A stretch of 47,037 bases of DNA, taken from positions 1 through 47,037 of IMG/VR virus record IMGVR_UViG_3300012008_000008. The stretch is one strand, 5' to 3'. The DNA is from a virus. Both the position numbers and the translations under genes were made by a program. Positions 13,543 through 20,920 of this stretch are shown here, in pieces. Below the pieces are notes generated by a model. It did not search any database. It saw only the letters and a program-made list of their open reading frames with translations, and had not been told where the DNA came from. Every line of letters begins with the position of its first letter. The first letter of the stretch is position 1.

Positions 13543-13932
13543 ATGGCAAAAGACGCACTAGGACATGGCAGCAACGGGCATGGCGGCGTCATTCAGCCCG
13601 TGCCGGGCTCGCTCACTCGACGCGGCAACCCAGTGAACAACGTGGCTGCGGCTGCCGAGCTTTCGGGCGGCGGCGCAAAGTCGGCGGCGGCTCCGGTTCA
13701 TGACAGCATGACCGGTCCATCGCTCATGTCGGGCGCAATTCACGGCGGACCCGGGTTGGCGGCGCAGGCCAATGCAGATCACTACCGGGGCGTAGCGGGC
13801 TGGGTAAAGGACTATCAGACGGCCCGAACGGCTGGCAATGTTAAACTGGCCAAAAGCATTCGCAATAATATCGACGCCGCAGTCAGCAAGCACGGACTGG
13901 ATAGGACGCGTGTCTATGGTAAAGGACCCTGA
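13543..13932 (+). CDS. KDALGHGSN-tagged protein 3
   Basis: 129 residues from ATG 13543 (a GTG one codon earlier is possible). Starts MAKDALGHGSNGHGG and has KSAAAPVHDSM in the middle. The C-terminal 50 residues form a basic helical unit (GVAGWVKDYQTARTAGNVKL ... AVSKHGLDRTRVYGKGP). At DNA level the tag is nearly identical to that of protein 1. Confidence 0.65.
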   Translation: MAKDALGHGSNGHGGVIQPVPGSLTRRGNPVNNVAAAAELSGGGAKSAAAPVHDSMTGPSLMSGAIHGGPGLAAQANADHYRGVAGWVKDYQTARTAGNVKLAKSIRNNIDAAVSKHGLDRTRVYGKGP

Positions 13933-13938
13933 CGCGTG

Positions 13939-14166
13939 ATGGTCGGTCAGAGAGTTTCAAAGCCGACGCACTCCATGGGCGTCACCATCGCCGTGCCGCA
14001 TACGAGCTTCACGCCAACGCCGACGATGTCGCCGCTGGAGATCGCGTTTCACAAGGGCCGGGAGGCCAAGCGCCTCGGGCGTCCGGCAGAGAACCCGCAT
14101 AACGATCTGTTAACCCCAAATCACGGAGCCCTTGCGGCGGAGTGGGACCGGGGCTATAACGTATAG
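13939..14166 (+). CDS. Small hypothetical protein
   Basis: 75 residues from ATG 13939. Contains SPLEIAFHKGREAKRLGRPA then ENPHNDLLTPNHGALAAEWD, the layout of small ribosome modulation factor-like sequences (G-x-x-A ... NPY/NPH ... W-x-x-GY) seen in many alphaproteobacterial phages. It lacks the KDALGHGSN tag. Assignment by pattern, low certainty. Confidence 0.55.
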   Translation: MVGQRVSKPTHSMGVTIAVPHTSFTPTPTMSPLEIAFHKGREAKRLGRPAENPHNDLLTPNHGALAAEWDRGYNV

Positions 14167-14178
14167 CGAGAGGCGATC

Positions 14179-14412
14179 ATGAAAGACCCACTAGGCCACG
14201 GCAGTAACGGGCGCGGAGCTTTCAAGGCTCCGACGCATCAGTTCATGGTCGAGAAGCACATCGCTTTTCATGGCCAGACTGCCGCCGGGCAGAAGGTCAC
14301 CACGACTGGTAACATCTGGCAGAAGGTTGGCGGCGGTCGCCGAGCGGTCGCTGAGAAGCTCGCGCAGTTCGCGCGGGTCGATAACCCCAACTCGCGAGTG
14401 AGGATCAGATGA
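14179..14412 (+). CDS. KDALGHGSN-tagged protein 4
   Basis: 77 residues from ATG 14179. Starts MKDPLGHGSNGRGAFKAPTH. The rest is basic (KVTTTGNIWQKVGGGRRAVA) with a C-terminal RVRIR. It overlaps the next tagged gene as ATGA. Function unknown. Confidence 0.65.
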   Translation: MKDPLGHGSNGRGAFKAPTHQFMVEKHIAFHGQTAAGQKVTTTGNIWQKVGGGRRAVAEKLAQFARVDNPNSRVRIR

Positions 14413-14860
14413 AAGACGCCCTCGGCCACGGCAGCAACGCGCACAATCGGGGCATTGACGCGCTTGCGCGCCCCGTCCCCGTCCACCCGAATGTGTTGCG
14501 CGTGATCCAGAAAAACCCTTGGGGCGCGAGCGTCAAGCCGCAGACAGGCCGCGATCCCGCTCACCGGCTACATGGTTTCGTTGCCGGGTCGCACATACGG
14601 CACGACCTCGGACGCGCTCTCTGGTCCGAGAGGCGGCAAGATCATTCATGACTTACTCCCGCACGAATTCGGACGTGCTCCAGAAAGACAGTATGCACCT
14701 TGGAAGTTGGGCCGACGAAACCGGGAAGGTCCATCTCGACGTATCGGAGAAAGTTCCGAGCAGAGCGACTGCAATCAAGCTCGGGCGCGCTCGCAACCAG
14801 ATGAGCATCTGGGACAACGCGCGCAAGAAGCTGATCAATACCGGCGGCACGGGAGATTAA
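14409..14860 (+). CDS. KDALGHGSN-tagged enzyme/toxin-like protein, frame-disrupted
   Basis: Starts MKDALGHGSNAHNRGIDALA at ATG 14409. The annotated frame stops at 14651, but neighbouring frames give a coherent continuation: AIPLTGYMVSLPGRTYGTTS ... GGKIIHD, then YSRTNSDVLQKDSMHLGSWA ... DVSEKV ... LGRARNQMSIWDN ... NTGGTGD, stopping at 14860. Two single-base insertions explain this, one C in GGCCGCG (14547-14553) and one T in GACTTAC (14650-14656). The GYMVS-PGRT, LGSW-D, LDVS, RNQ-SIWD pattern is a domain I recall from phage and polymorphic-toxin proteins, but I cannot name its activity. A separate start at ATG 14648 is possible. Confidence 0.55.
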
Positions 14861-14861
14861 C

Positions 14862-15047
14862 ATGGATGTGTCAACATGGGATGAAGCGGTGTCCGACGAT
14901 GATGCGGCTGAGTGCTTGGGCAATGGTCATCCCAAGAGCAAGCGTCCGCCTGCTCATGACAGCTTTCCGGGCAGTGGCGGCGGGCCGGGCGCGGGCTCGG
15001 CTCCGGGAGCGAACGGACCGCCTACGACGGGACCGGAATTAGCCTAG
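14862..15047 (+). CDS. Small Gly/Pro-rich protein
   Basis: 61 residues from ATG 14862. Acidic N-terminus, then KSKRPPAHDSFPGSGGGPGA, where PPAHDSF resembles the APVHDSM motif of the tagged genes. Otherwise disordered. Its 3' end overlaps the end of the leftward GIY-YIG gene. Confidence 0.55.
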   Translation: MDVSTWDEAVSDDDAAECLGNGHPKSKRPPAHDSFPGSGGGPGAGSAPGANGPPTTGPELA

Positions 15048-15524
15048 CGTTTTGTCAGTTGTGGACCGCCGTTTACGTGCCGCCACCATTTTAGCGCGGG
15101 CTTCGGCAGAATGTTTCTTTGGCCCTGTGGGCGGATGGCCCATCCGTGCCGCTGAGATATTCGCACGATGACTGTCCGACAATCTCATTCCTTTGGCCCA
15201 TGAACTATTGTTTTTCATTTTTGCTCGGGTTTGTGGCAGTGGATCACGACACCCGAAGCCTCCAGCGTTTTTATTGAAACCATCTGGCAATCGGGTTTGA
15301 AAAACTCGGATGGCATTGATCTCAAGTTCATAGATATATTCTCGGGAGCCACATGCGAGCGTTTCGAAACGCATCGTGGTCCGCCCGAATGTCCGGGCCG
15401 CGTCATAAATTGCTGATTGATGATCACGGCAATGCTTACTCCATCGGGTACGCGGGCATTCTGAGACGCCAATGTACGCCCGACCATCGGGAGCCGTGAT
15501 CCGATAAAGATAGTATGGTTTCAT
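15039..15524 (-). CDS. GIY-YIG homing endonuclease 1 (leftward)
   Basis: 161 residues from ATG 15524. The GIY-YIG nuclease core is clear: YYLYRI and AYIGVS near the start, a catalytic Arg and His in PRTRWSKHC, and Glu in YIYELEINAI. After that come NUMOD3-type DNA-binding repeats (HRANISAARMGH, SAEARAKMVAARK). It is paralogous to the gene at 20920. It is the only leftward gene in this region. Its last codons (TTDKTLG) are read from the reverse of the TTGTCAGTTGT element, and a second copy of that element lies just beyond its start, as expected if it inserted there. Confidence 0.85.
   Translation of the reverse strand: MKPYYLYRITAPDGRAYIGVSECPRTRWSKHCRDHQSAIYDAARTFGRTTMRFETLACGSREYIYELEINAIRVFQTRLPDGFNKNAGGFGCRDPLPQTRAKMKNNSSWAKGMRLSDSHRANISAARMGHPPTGPKKHSAEARAKMVAARKRRSTTDKTLG
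15052..15064 (+). promoter_or_regulatory. TTGTCAGTTGT element, copy 2
   Basis: TTGTCAGTTGT followed by GG rather than TC; no TAnnnT at the usual distance. It starts five bases after the stop of the gene at 14862 and lies inside the 3' end of the GIY-YIG gene. Confidence 0.45.
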
Positions 15525-15545
15525 GGTCCGGTCTTTAGCATGATA

Positions 15546-15581
15546 TCGTCAGTTGTTCAACCGTCGCGGACCATGTAAGCT
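15546..15581 (+). promoter_or_regulatory. TTGTCAGTTGTTC element, copy 3
   Basis: TCGTCAGTTGTTC (15546-15558), 17 bases, TAAGCT (15576-15581). It lies outside the GIY-YIG start and about 60 bases upstream of ATG 15642. Confidence 0.5.
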
Positions 15582-15641
15582 TGACGGCGAAATCACATCT
15601 GACCCGCGCCCGCTGGGCTAGGGAGCGAGAGGGCTACAATC

Positions 15642-15947
15642 ATGGTTGCAAATCATCCCGGCATGTCCGATCAGACTTCGAGCAACGTCGCCCGCGATGG
15701 CGCGGCCAAGCGGCCTCAGACCAAAATCGCCGTCACGCACGGCATGCGCGACCGCGTCGCCGAGATGTCGGGCGTCAGCCCGGCCAATCCCGGCGTTGGC
15801 CCCGATGCCGCCCCGGCGAACCCGCTTTCGCCCGAGACGAAGCAGAAGCACTCCGGCGATATCCCCGTCAAGTGGGGCATGAAGGGCAGGCACGATGCCG
15901 CCCTCGGCAGTGCCATCCTCAAAGAGGCGGCCAACCTCGGTCGCTAA
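15642..15947 (+). CDS. Hypothetical protein
   Basis: 101 residues from ATG 15642 with GAGAGGG nine bases upstream; ATG 15663 is an alternative. Contains KRPQTKIAVTHGMRDRVAEM and a C-terminal HSGDIPVKWGMKGRHDAALG. Polar and probably partly disordered. Not recognised. Confidence 0.6.
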   Translation: MVANHPGMSDQTSSNVARDGAAKRPQTKIAVTHGMRDRVAEMSGVSPANPGVGPDAAPANPLSPETKQKHSGDIPVKWGMKGRHDAALGSAILKEAANLGR

Positions 15948-15961
15948 TTTGTATACAAATT
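15946..15961. promoter_or_regulatory. Perfect 16-bp palindrome AATTTGTATACAAATT
   Basis: Two 8-base perfect arms between the gene ending at 15947 and ATG 15982. The GTATAC core within an AT-rich palindrome resembles operators of GntR-type repressors. No terminator T-run follows. Confidence 0.5.
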
Positions 15962-15981
15962 TCGGACAGGGAAGCCCTTAA

Positions 15982-16287
15982 ATGCCCAATCCAGTTGACA
16001 CTCAAACGGACGACACGACCTTCATCGGCTCGCACGAGAAGGCCATGAACGGTTATGGCCAGAACGGCTATCAAGGGGCGTCGAGCGATATGCCCGGGCA
16101 GCATACGACTTCCGGTTTCTTGCCGCAGGCGGAAATCCCGGCTAGCGACTGGCAGATGCGCAAAGTCTCGAAAGAGGGCTACGCGCCTTCGTTCGGGATG
16201 AAGAGCCCCGCCGAACCGGCGAAGGTCCCAAGCGTCACCACCCATCGCACGTCCAAGCAGGCCGCGCCCGGGTCGTTTCAACGGTAA
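15982..16287 (+). CDS. Hypothetical protein
   Basis: 101 residues from ATG 15982 with AGGGAAG upstream. Polar, Gly/Ser/Gln-rich (EKAMNGYGQNGYQGASSDMP), probably disordered. The C-terminus is basic. Not recognised. Confidence 0.6.
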   Translation: MPNPVDTQTDDTTFIGSHEKAMNGYGQNGYQGASSDMPGQHTTSGFLPQAEIPASDWQMRKVSKEGYAPSFGMKSPAEPAKVPSVTTHRTSKQAAPGSFQR

Positions 16288-16324
16288 CACCCGTTTCAAC
16301 AGTTGCTGAAAAATGGAGCCCAAA

Positions 16325-16618
16325 GTGTTGAAACTCGCAACGCTGTCCCTCGCTGCCCTTCTTGCACTCGCCACTCCAGCCATCGCCGCCCCAAAGTGCA
16401 TCGCCCCGGCCAAATTCCCGGATGCGATCAAGGTCTCCGGCGATGATCTCGTGAAATTCAGGAAGATTGCGAAAGGTCTTCCCGAGCAAGTCGATCTCGT
16501 GCTCTTGCTCAAGACGGCTCCCGTGGCCCTCTTGTTCGTCAAGGGCTGCGCGGTCGGGTATGGTGTAGTCGGGCCGATCTCGGCTCCAGCCAAGCCTTCC
16601 GACGATGGAAAAATCTGA
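16325..16618 (+). CDS. Secreted/periplasmic small protein
   Basis: 97 residues from GTG 16325, chosen because GGAG lies seven bases upstream; ATG 16313 lacks a site. The N-terminus is a Sec signal peptide (LKLATLSLAALLALATPAIA, cleavage after AIA). The mature part has two Cys (PKCIAP, KGCAVG), a helix of charged residues and a C-terminal hydrophobic stretch. Not recognised. Confidence 0.65.
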   Translation: MLKLATLSLAALLALATPAIAAPKCIAPAKFPDAIKVSGDDLVKFRKIAKGLPEQVDLVLLLKTAPVALLFVKGCAVGYGVVGPISAPAKPSDDGKI

Positions 16619-16637
16619 GCCACCGGCTCACTCAATG

Positions 16638-16704
16638 ATACGCGAACGCGCATAATCTGAGGTTATGCGCGAACCCGTATAGGACGCGGCGCGCATGTGC
16701 GCGC
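16638..16704. repeat. Inverted repeats upstream of terminase
   Basis: An imperfect 18-bp inverted repeat (16638-16655 and 16663-16680, 15 of 18 paired, 7-base centre) containing GCGCATAA/TTATGCGC, then a near-perfect palindrome GCGCGCATGTGCGCGC (16689-16704). Candidates: packaging site, operator or terminator (no T-run). Confidence 0.5.
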
Positions 16705-16746
16705 TCCATCGCATGCGCGATGCAGTACCCAAGAGAGGATACCCGC

Positions 16747-17568
16747 ATGCGCGGCGACGACATCGACCTCGAAGAGATGCTTGGCCCTGACCCGATGGGC
16801 CGGGAAGCCGAGGATCAGGAAAATCTAGTTGACGTGGCACCGCCGGGCGCGATCAACCCGAGCCAAGCCCTCCTAGAACGCTCGCGCTCTTACCCCATGC
16901 CCCGGCGCTCCAAAAAGAACACCCTAGAACGTCTTATCCGTATCCTCGGTTACGCGAGAGAAATGCCGGTCATTGCCGACATTTGTCGTCGTGCGGAGAT
17001 CAGCAACACAACTCTGAAGTATTGGCTACAGAAATCCAAGGACGGCGGCCCGAGGGACGGTTTCGATATTCCGCTCGGCGATAATGACGAGAGCGATGAT
17101 GGTGATACGATCCGGTTTCATCTCGCGTTTAACGACGCGGTTGAGGCGGGAGTGGATACAGTCGAAGCTGTTGGGCATACTCGGGCAACAGGCTATGAAG
17201 AGCCGCAAGTTTATCAGGGCCGCGTCCAATACAAGCTTGATCCCGTGATCGTCGCGACCTACGTCGAACTTGGCCTCCCAGTTAATGATCGTGATCCAAA
17301 TCTCTGGTTACGCGATGCGGCGGGAGCGCCTATCGCGGAGACGGTCGTCAAGATCGATCCTGATCTTCTGATGTTCATTCTGAAAGCGCGTAAGCCGACC
17401 GTCTATGGCGCGAAGGCGAGCGTGGACATCAATGTCAAAGGCGGCGTGCTCGTGGTCCCAATGCGGGCCGTTGCGGCAGCCGATCTCAACGTGATCGAAG
17501 ATCAATATCGCAAACAAGGTCGTCCGACCGTGACGTTCGAAGAGGGCGACGAGGACGAAGATGTTTGA
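16747..17568 (+). CDS. terS: Terminase small subunit
   Basis: 273 residues from ATG 16747, with GAGAGGA upstream (ATG 16720 is possible). A helix-turn-helix is visible near residues 75-100 (MPVIADICRRAEISNTTLKY then WLQKS), the DNA-recognition part of small terminases. The C-terminal KARKPTVYGAKASVDINVKG is typical of this family's oligomerisation and large-subunit contact region, followed by an acidic tail. It overlaps the large subunit start by eight bases. Expected to form a ring that recognises the packaging site; the inverted repeats just upstream are a candidate target. Confidence 0.8.
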   Translation: MRGDDIDLEEMLGPDPMGREAEDQENLVDVAPPGAINPSQALLERSRSYPMPRRSKKNTLERLIRILGYAREMPVIADICRRAEISNTTLKYWLQKSKDGGPRDGFDIPLGDNDESDDGDTIRFHLAFNDAVEAGVDTVEAVGHTRATGYEEPQVYQGRVQYKLDPVIVATYVELGLPVNDRDPNLWLRDAAGAPIAETVVKIDPDLLMFILKARKPTVYGAKASVDINVKGGVLVVPMRAVAAADLNVIEDQYRKQGRPTVTFEEGDEDEDV

Positions 17569-19156
17569 GATCAGTGGATCGGTCGAGACGTTCAGGTCCA
17601 TCAACGGCGAGTACGTCCCGTATGTGCGAGACGCAAATGGCATCTTGAAGCGAGTTGCGTGGGCTCCGCAGCCCGGCTCGCAGACGTTCTTCCTCGCGGA
17701 CCCGACTGTCGAAGTTATCTACGAAGGCACGCGCGGCCCGGGTAAGACCGACGCGCTCATCATGGACTTCTGTCAGGAGATCGGCAAGGGATACGGCGCG
17801 GAGTGGAAGGGCATCCTGTTCCGGCAGACGCATCCGCAGTTGCGCGACATCATTGAGAAGTCGAAGAAGTGGATCAAACGCATCTGGCCGGATGCGATCT
17901 ACAACGAAGTGAAGACGATGTGGGAGTGGCCGACAGGCGAGCGCCTGTACTTCGCGCACTTCAACGTCCGCAGTGACTACGATAATTATCACGGCCACGC
18001 CTATCCATGGATCGGCTGGGAAGAGTTGACGAATTGGCCGAGCCCTGACTGTTACAAGAGCATGTTCTCGTGCTCGCGTTCGACGATCAAGGGGATGCCG
18101 CGTAAAATCCGTTCGACCACGAACCCTTACGGCGTGGGCCACAACTGGGTCAAGGCGCGCTGGCGGCTGCCGATCAACGGCGAGATGGGTCCGAAGTCCA
18201 CGCGCCCGTGCGTCGGGCCGATCATCATTGGAGAGGTAGACGCGGAGGGCAACAAAGAGCCGCCGCGTCGCGCCATCCACGGCTACCTCGACGAGAACCA
18301 ATTGCTGTTGCATGCCGATCCTGAGTACAAAGGGCGCATCGCGGCGGCGGCGCGTAACGCGTCGGAGAAAGCTGCGTGGCTCGACGGATCGTGGGACATC
18401 GTCGCGGGCGGCATGTTCGACGACATCTGGTATGAATATCGCGACACGATCATCATGGAGCCCTTCGAAATTCCGGCGGGCTGGAAAGTCTATCGCGCTT
18501 ACGATCACGGCTCGTCGAAGCCATTCTCGGTCGGCTGGTACGCCGTCAGCGACGGCACGGACTTCAAGCTCCGCGACGGGCGAGTGCGCTCGACAGTCCG
18601 GGGCGATATGTTTCGGTTCAAGGAATGGTACGGATGGCGCGGGCAGCCGAACGAAGGATCGCGCATGCTCGTCGCCGACATCGCGAAGGGCATTATTGAG
18701 CGCGAGATCAAGTGGGGCCTGCGCGCCGCCGACGCGGCGTGGACGCGAATTAGCCGAGGGCCTGCGGACAGTCAGATTTTCGACGACAACACGAACGGCT
18801 CGGATATATCCATCGCGACCGACTTCGAGAAGCCGATCACGATCAACGGCGTCAAGCATCGGGGCATTTTCTGGGAGCGGGCTGACAAAGGCAGCGGCTC
18901 GCGCGAGCAGGGCTGGGAGCAAATCCGCAAGCGGCTCAAGGCGACCAAGCGTCCGCCGGGCGGCTTCCGAGAAATCCCCGGCCTGTTTATCACGACCGAA
19001 TGCGTCCAATGGCTTCGATGCGTGCCCGTGCTGCCGAGAGATGATGTCAAGATCGATGACGTGAACGACGAGGCGGAGGATCATAATGGAGATGAAACTC
19101 GTTATATGCTGCGCTTTGAAATCCGAACGATGAAGTCCGGGCGGGTCGGGGCTTGA
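17561..19156 (+). CDS. terL: Terminase large subunit
   Basis: 531 residues. ATPase: Walker A EGTRGPGKTDAL (residues about 55-66), Walker B YPWIGWEEL with E154/E155, and the coupling motif RSTTNP near 184-189. Nuclease domain: RAYDHGSSKPFSVGW with D315 as the first metal ligand, and later acidic residues in the DDNTNG and DEAEDHNGDET segments. It packages DNA into the prohead through the portal and cuts concatemers. Length is normal. Start ATG 17561 lies within the end of terS. A promoter overlaps its last codons. Confidence 0.93.
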   Translation: MFEISGSVETFRSINGEYVPYVRDANGILKRVAWAPQPGSQTFFLADPTVEVIYEGTRGPGKTDALIMDFCQEIGKGYGAEWKGILFRQTHPQLRDIIEKSKKWIKRIWPDAIYNEVKTMWEWPTGERLYFAHFNVRSDYDNYHGHAYPWIGWEELTNWPSPDCYKSMFSCSRSTIKGMPRKIRSTTNPYGVGHNWVKARWRLPINGEMGPKSTRPCVGPIIIGEVDAEGNKEPPRRAIHGYLDENQLLLHADPEYKGRIAAAARNASEKAAWLDGSWDIVAGGMFDDIWYEYRDTIIMEPFEIPAGWKVYRAYDHGSSKPFSVGWYAVSDGTDFKLRDGRVRSTVRGDMFRFKEWYGWRGQPNEGSRMLVADIAKGIIEREIKWGLRAADAAWTRISRGPADSQIFDDNTNGSDISIATDFEKPITINGVKHRGIFWERADKGSGSREQGWEQIRKRLKATKRPPGGFREIPGLFITTECVQWLRCVPVLPRDDVKIDDVNDEAEDHNGDETRYMLRFEIRTMKSGRVGA

Positions 19157-19182
19157 CAACATGGTTAACAGGGTGCTAGAGA
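19153..19182 (+). promoter_or_regulatory. Portal-operon promoter with GTTAAC operator
   Basis: TTGACA (19153-19158), 18-base spacer, TAGAGA (19177-19182) preceded by TGC. The spacer holds CATGGTTAACAGG (19160-19172), identical in inverted orientation to 4856-4868. It overlaps the terL stop codon. Confidence 0.55.
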
Positions 19183-19207
19183 CCACGGCCCCCAGATAGG
19201 ATACGAC

Positions 19208-20920
19208 ATGGCGCTTCCTGACAAACACCCGGAATATATCGAACGGCTCGCCGAGTGGATACAGATGACCGACACCTATACGGGCGAGCGCGCCGTCAAG
19301 GGCAAGCGGCTCGACTATCTTCCTGCGACCGAGGGCATGGTGCAGGATGGGATGACGACGCCGCAGTCTCCGGGCTGGAAAGATTATCAGGCGTATCTGA
19401 TGCGCGCCGTCTTCCACGATGTTGTCAAGGAAGCCGTCAAGGCCATGGTCGGCATCATGCATAACAAGCCTGCTCTCATTAAGCTCCCCAAGCGCCTCGA
19501 AGGCATGATGGAGAAGGCGACCATTCAGGGCGAGGGGCTCCAGATGCTTCTCCGCCGGATCAACGTCGCGCAACTCGTCTATGGTCGTTGCGGTCTTCTG
19601 TGCGACGCGCCGCAGGGCGTAGACGCGAACAAGGCTGTCCCGTATCTTTCGTTCTACAATCCCGAGCGGATCATCAACTGGGATGCGGGCAAGCTCAACG
19701 AAGGCATGAACGACCTCGATCTCATCGTGCTCGACGAGAGCGGCTTTCGCCGTGAAGGCTTCACGTGGAAGACTGAAAAGAAGTACCGCATCTTGACACG
19801 CGGAGGTCCCGCCGAACTCGATAGCGGATGGGAGCGTCCGCCGGAGGGCGCGCCATTCAGCGTCGCGGTGAAGGTCAACGACACGAGCATGCCGCTGATT
19901 GATGATTTCAGATTTCCGAGCATCGCGGGCAGGACGCTCGACCAAATCCCGTTTATCTTCATCGGGGCGAACGATCTCGTGCCCGAGACCGAGATATCTC
20001 CACTTCTGGGCCTGTCGAACCTCGCGCTCGCGATCTATCGCGCCGAAGCGGACTATCGGCAGACGCTCTATTTGCAGGGGCAGAACACGCTCGTCATCAT
20101 CGGCGGCAACGTGGATGAGGCCACGCCGTCGCAACTGCGCGTCGGTAACAAGGGCCTCATCGACTTGAAGCTGGGTGGCGACGCGAAGTATATCGGCGTT
20201 TCCGCTGCGGGTCTCGGAGAAATGCGGCAGTCGCTCACCTCGGATAAGGAAGCCGCCGCCTTATCGGGCATCGCCTTCTTGGATGTTGGCAACGCTCGTG
20301 GCGAGGTCGGAGAGACGCTCCGCATTCGTGTGGCTGCTCGCACCACGACAATCTCTTCCGTTGCCCAGTGCGCAGGCGCGGGGCTTGAGCAGGCTCTCAA
20401 GTATTGCGCGCAATGGGTTGGAGAAGACCCGGAAGAAGTCAAGGTCGAGCCGACTACCGACTTCGCCGATCAGACTGTTGCTGGCGCTGCGTTGCTCGCC
20501 TTCATGCAGGCGAAGCAATTGGGCCTCCCCCTGTCACTGCGGTCAATGCACCGCATGATGAAAATGAACGACATGACGGAGATGGATTTTGACCAAGAGA
20601 ACGCACAGATCGAAGAGGAAGCAGCGTCCATGCTTGGGACGATGGTCGGTCCATTCCAGACATCTGTCACCGATGATACTTTCTTGGATGAGGACATCAG
20701 CCCTGTCGCTGGTCCGGCTGCGGGCACGCCCGGCGGCACTGCATCTCCCGCCAGTCCTGCACCTCCGGCTGGGCCTGCATCTACTGCGCCGCCCAATAAG
20801 AACGTTCCGGTCACACCGAGTGCTCAGAACAAAGGCTACACGCGTGGCTCACCTGTCCCCCTGAAGCGCAAGGTCGGCAAGAAGGGAGCTAGTGCTGGCA
20901 AAACCAAGGGCGGAGTGTAA
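19208..20920 (+). CDS. Portal protein (DUF4055-like)
   Basis: 570 residues from ATG 19208. The N-terminal RAVKGKRLDYLPATEG, the KDYQAYLMRAVFHDVVKEAV helix and the conserved order of helices match the DUF4055 portal-like family. The C-terminal 80 residues are Pro/Ala/Gly-rich and end KGASAGKTKGGV. As portal it would form the dodecameric vertex ring used for packaging and ejection. The last seven codons (20897-20917, GKTKGGV) are repeated with synonymous changes at the end of the endonuclease that follows, so the tail was probably replaced when that gene inserted. Confidence 0.85.
   Translation: MALPDKHPEYIERLAEWIQMTDTYTGERAVKGKRLDYLPATEGMVQDGMTTPQSPGWKDYQAYLMRAVFHDVVKEAVKAMVGIMHNKPALIKLPKRLEGMMEKATIQGEGLQMLLRRINVAQLVYGRCGLLCDAPQGVDANKAVPYLSFYNPERIINWDAGKLNEGMNDLDLIVLDESGFRREGFTWKTEKKYRILTRGGPAELDSGWERPPEGAPFSVAVKVNDTSMPLIDDFRFPSIAGRTLDQIPFIFIGANDLVPETEISPLLGLSNLALAIYRAEADYRQTLYLQGQNTLVIIGGNVDEATPSQLRVGNKGLIDLKLGGDAKYIGVSAAGLGEMRQSLTSDKEAAALSGIAFLDVGNARGEVGETLRIRVAARTTTISSVAQCAGAGLEQALKYCAQWVGEDPEEVKVEPTTDFADQTVAGAALLAFMQAKQLGLPLSLRSMHRMMKMNDMTEMDFDQENAQIEEEAASMLGTMVGPFQTSVTDDTFLDEDISPVAGPAAGTPGGTASPASPAPPAGPASTAPPNKNVPVTPSAQNKGYTRGSPVPLKRKVGKKGASAGKTKGGV

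Noticed and set aside
17486-20134. An 882-codon open frame on the minus strand
   Set aside because: It lies opposite terminase and portal, is Arg/Ala/His/Val-rich as expected for the antisense of GC-rich coding DNA, and has no ribosome site or domain.
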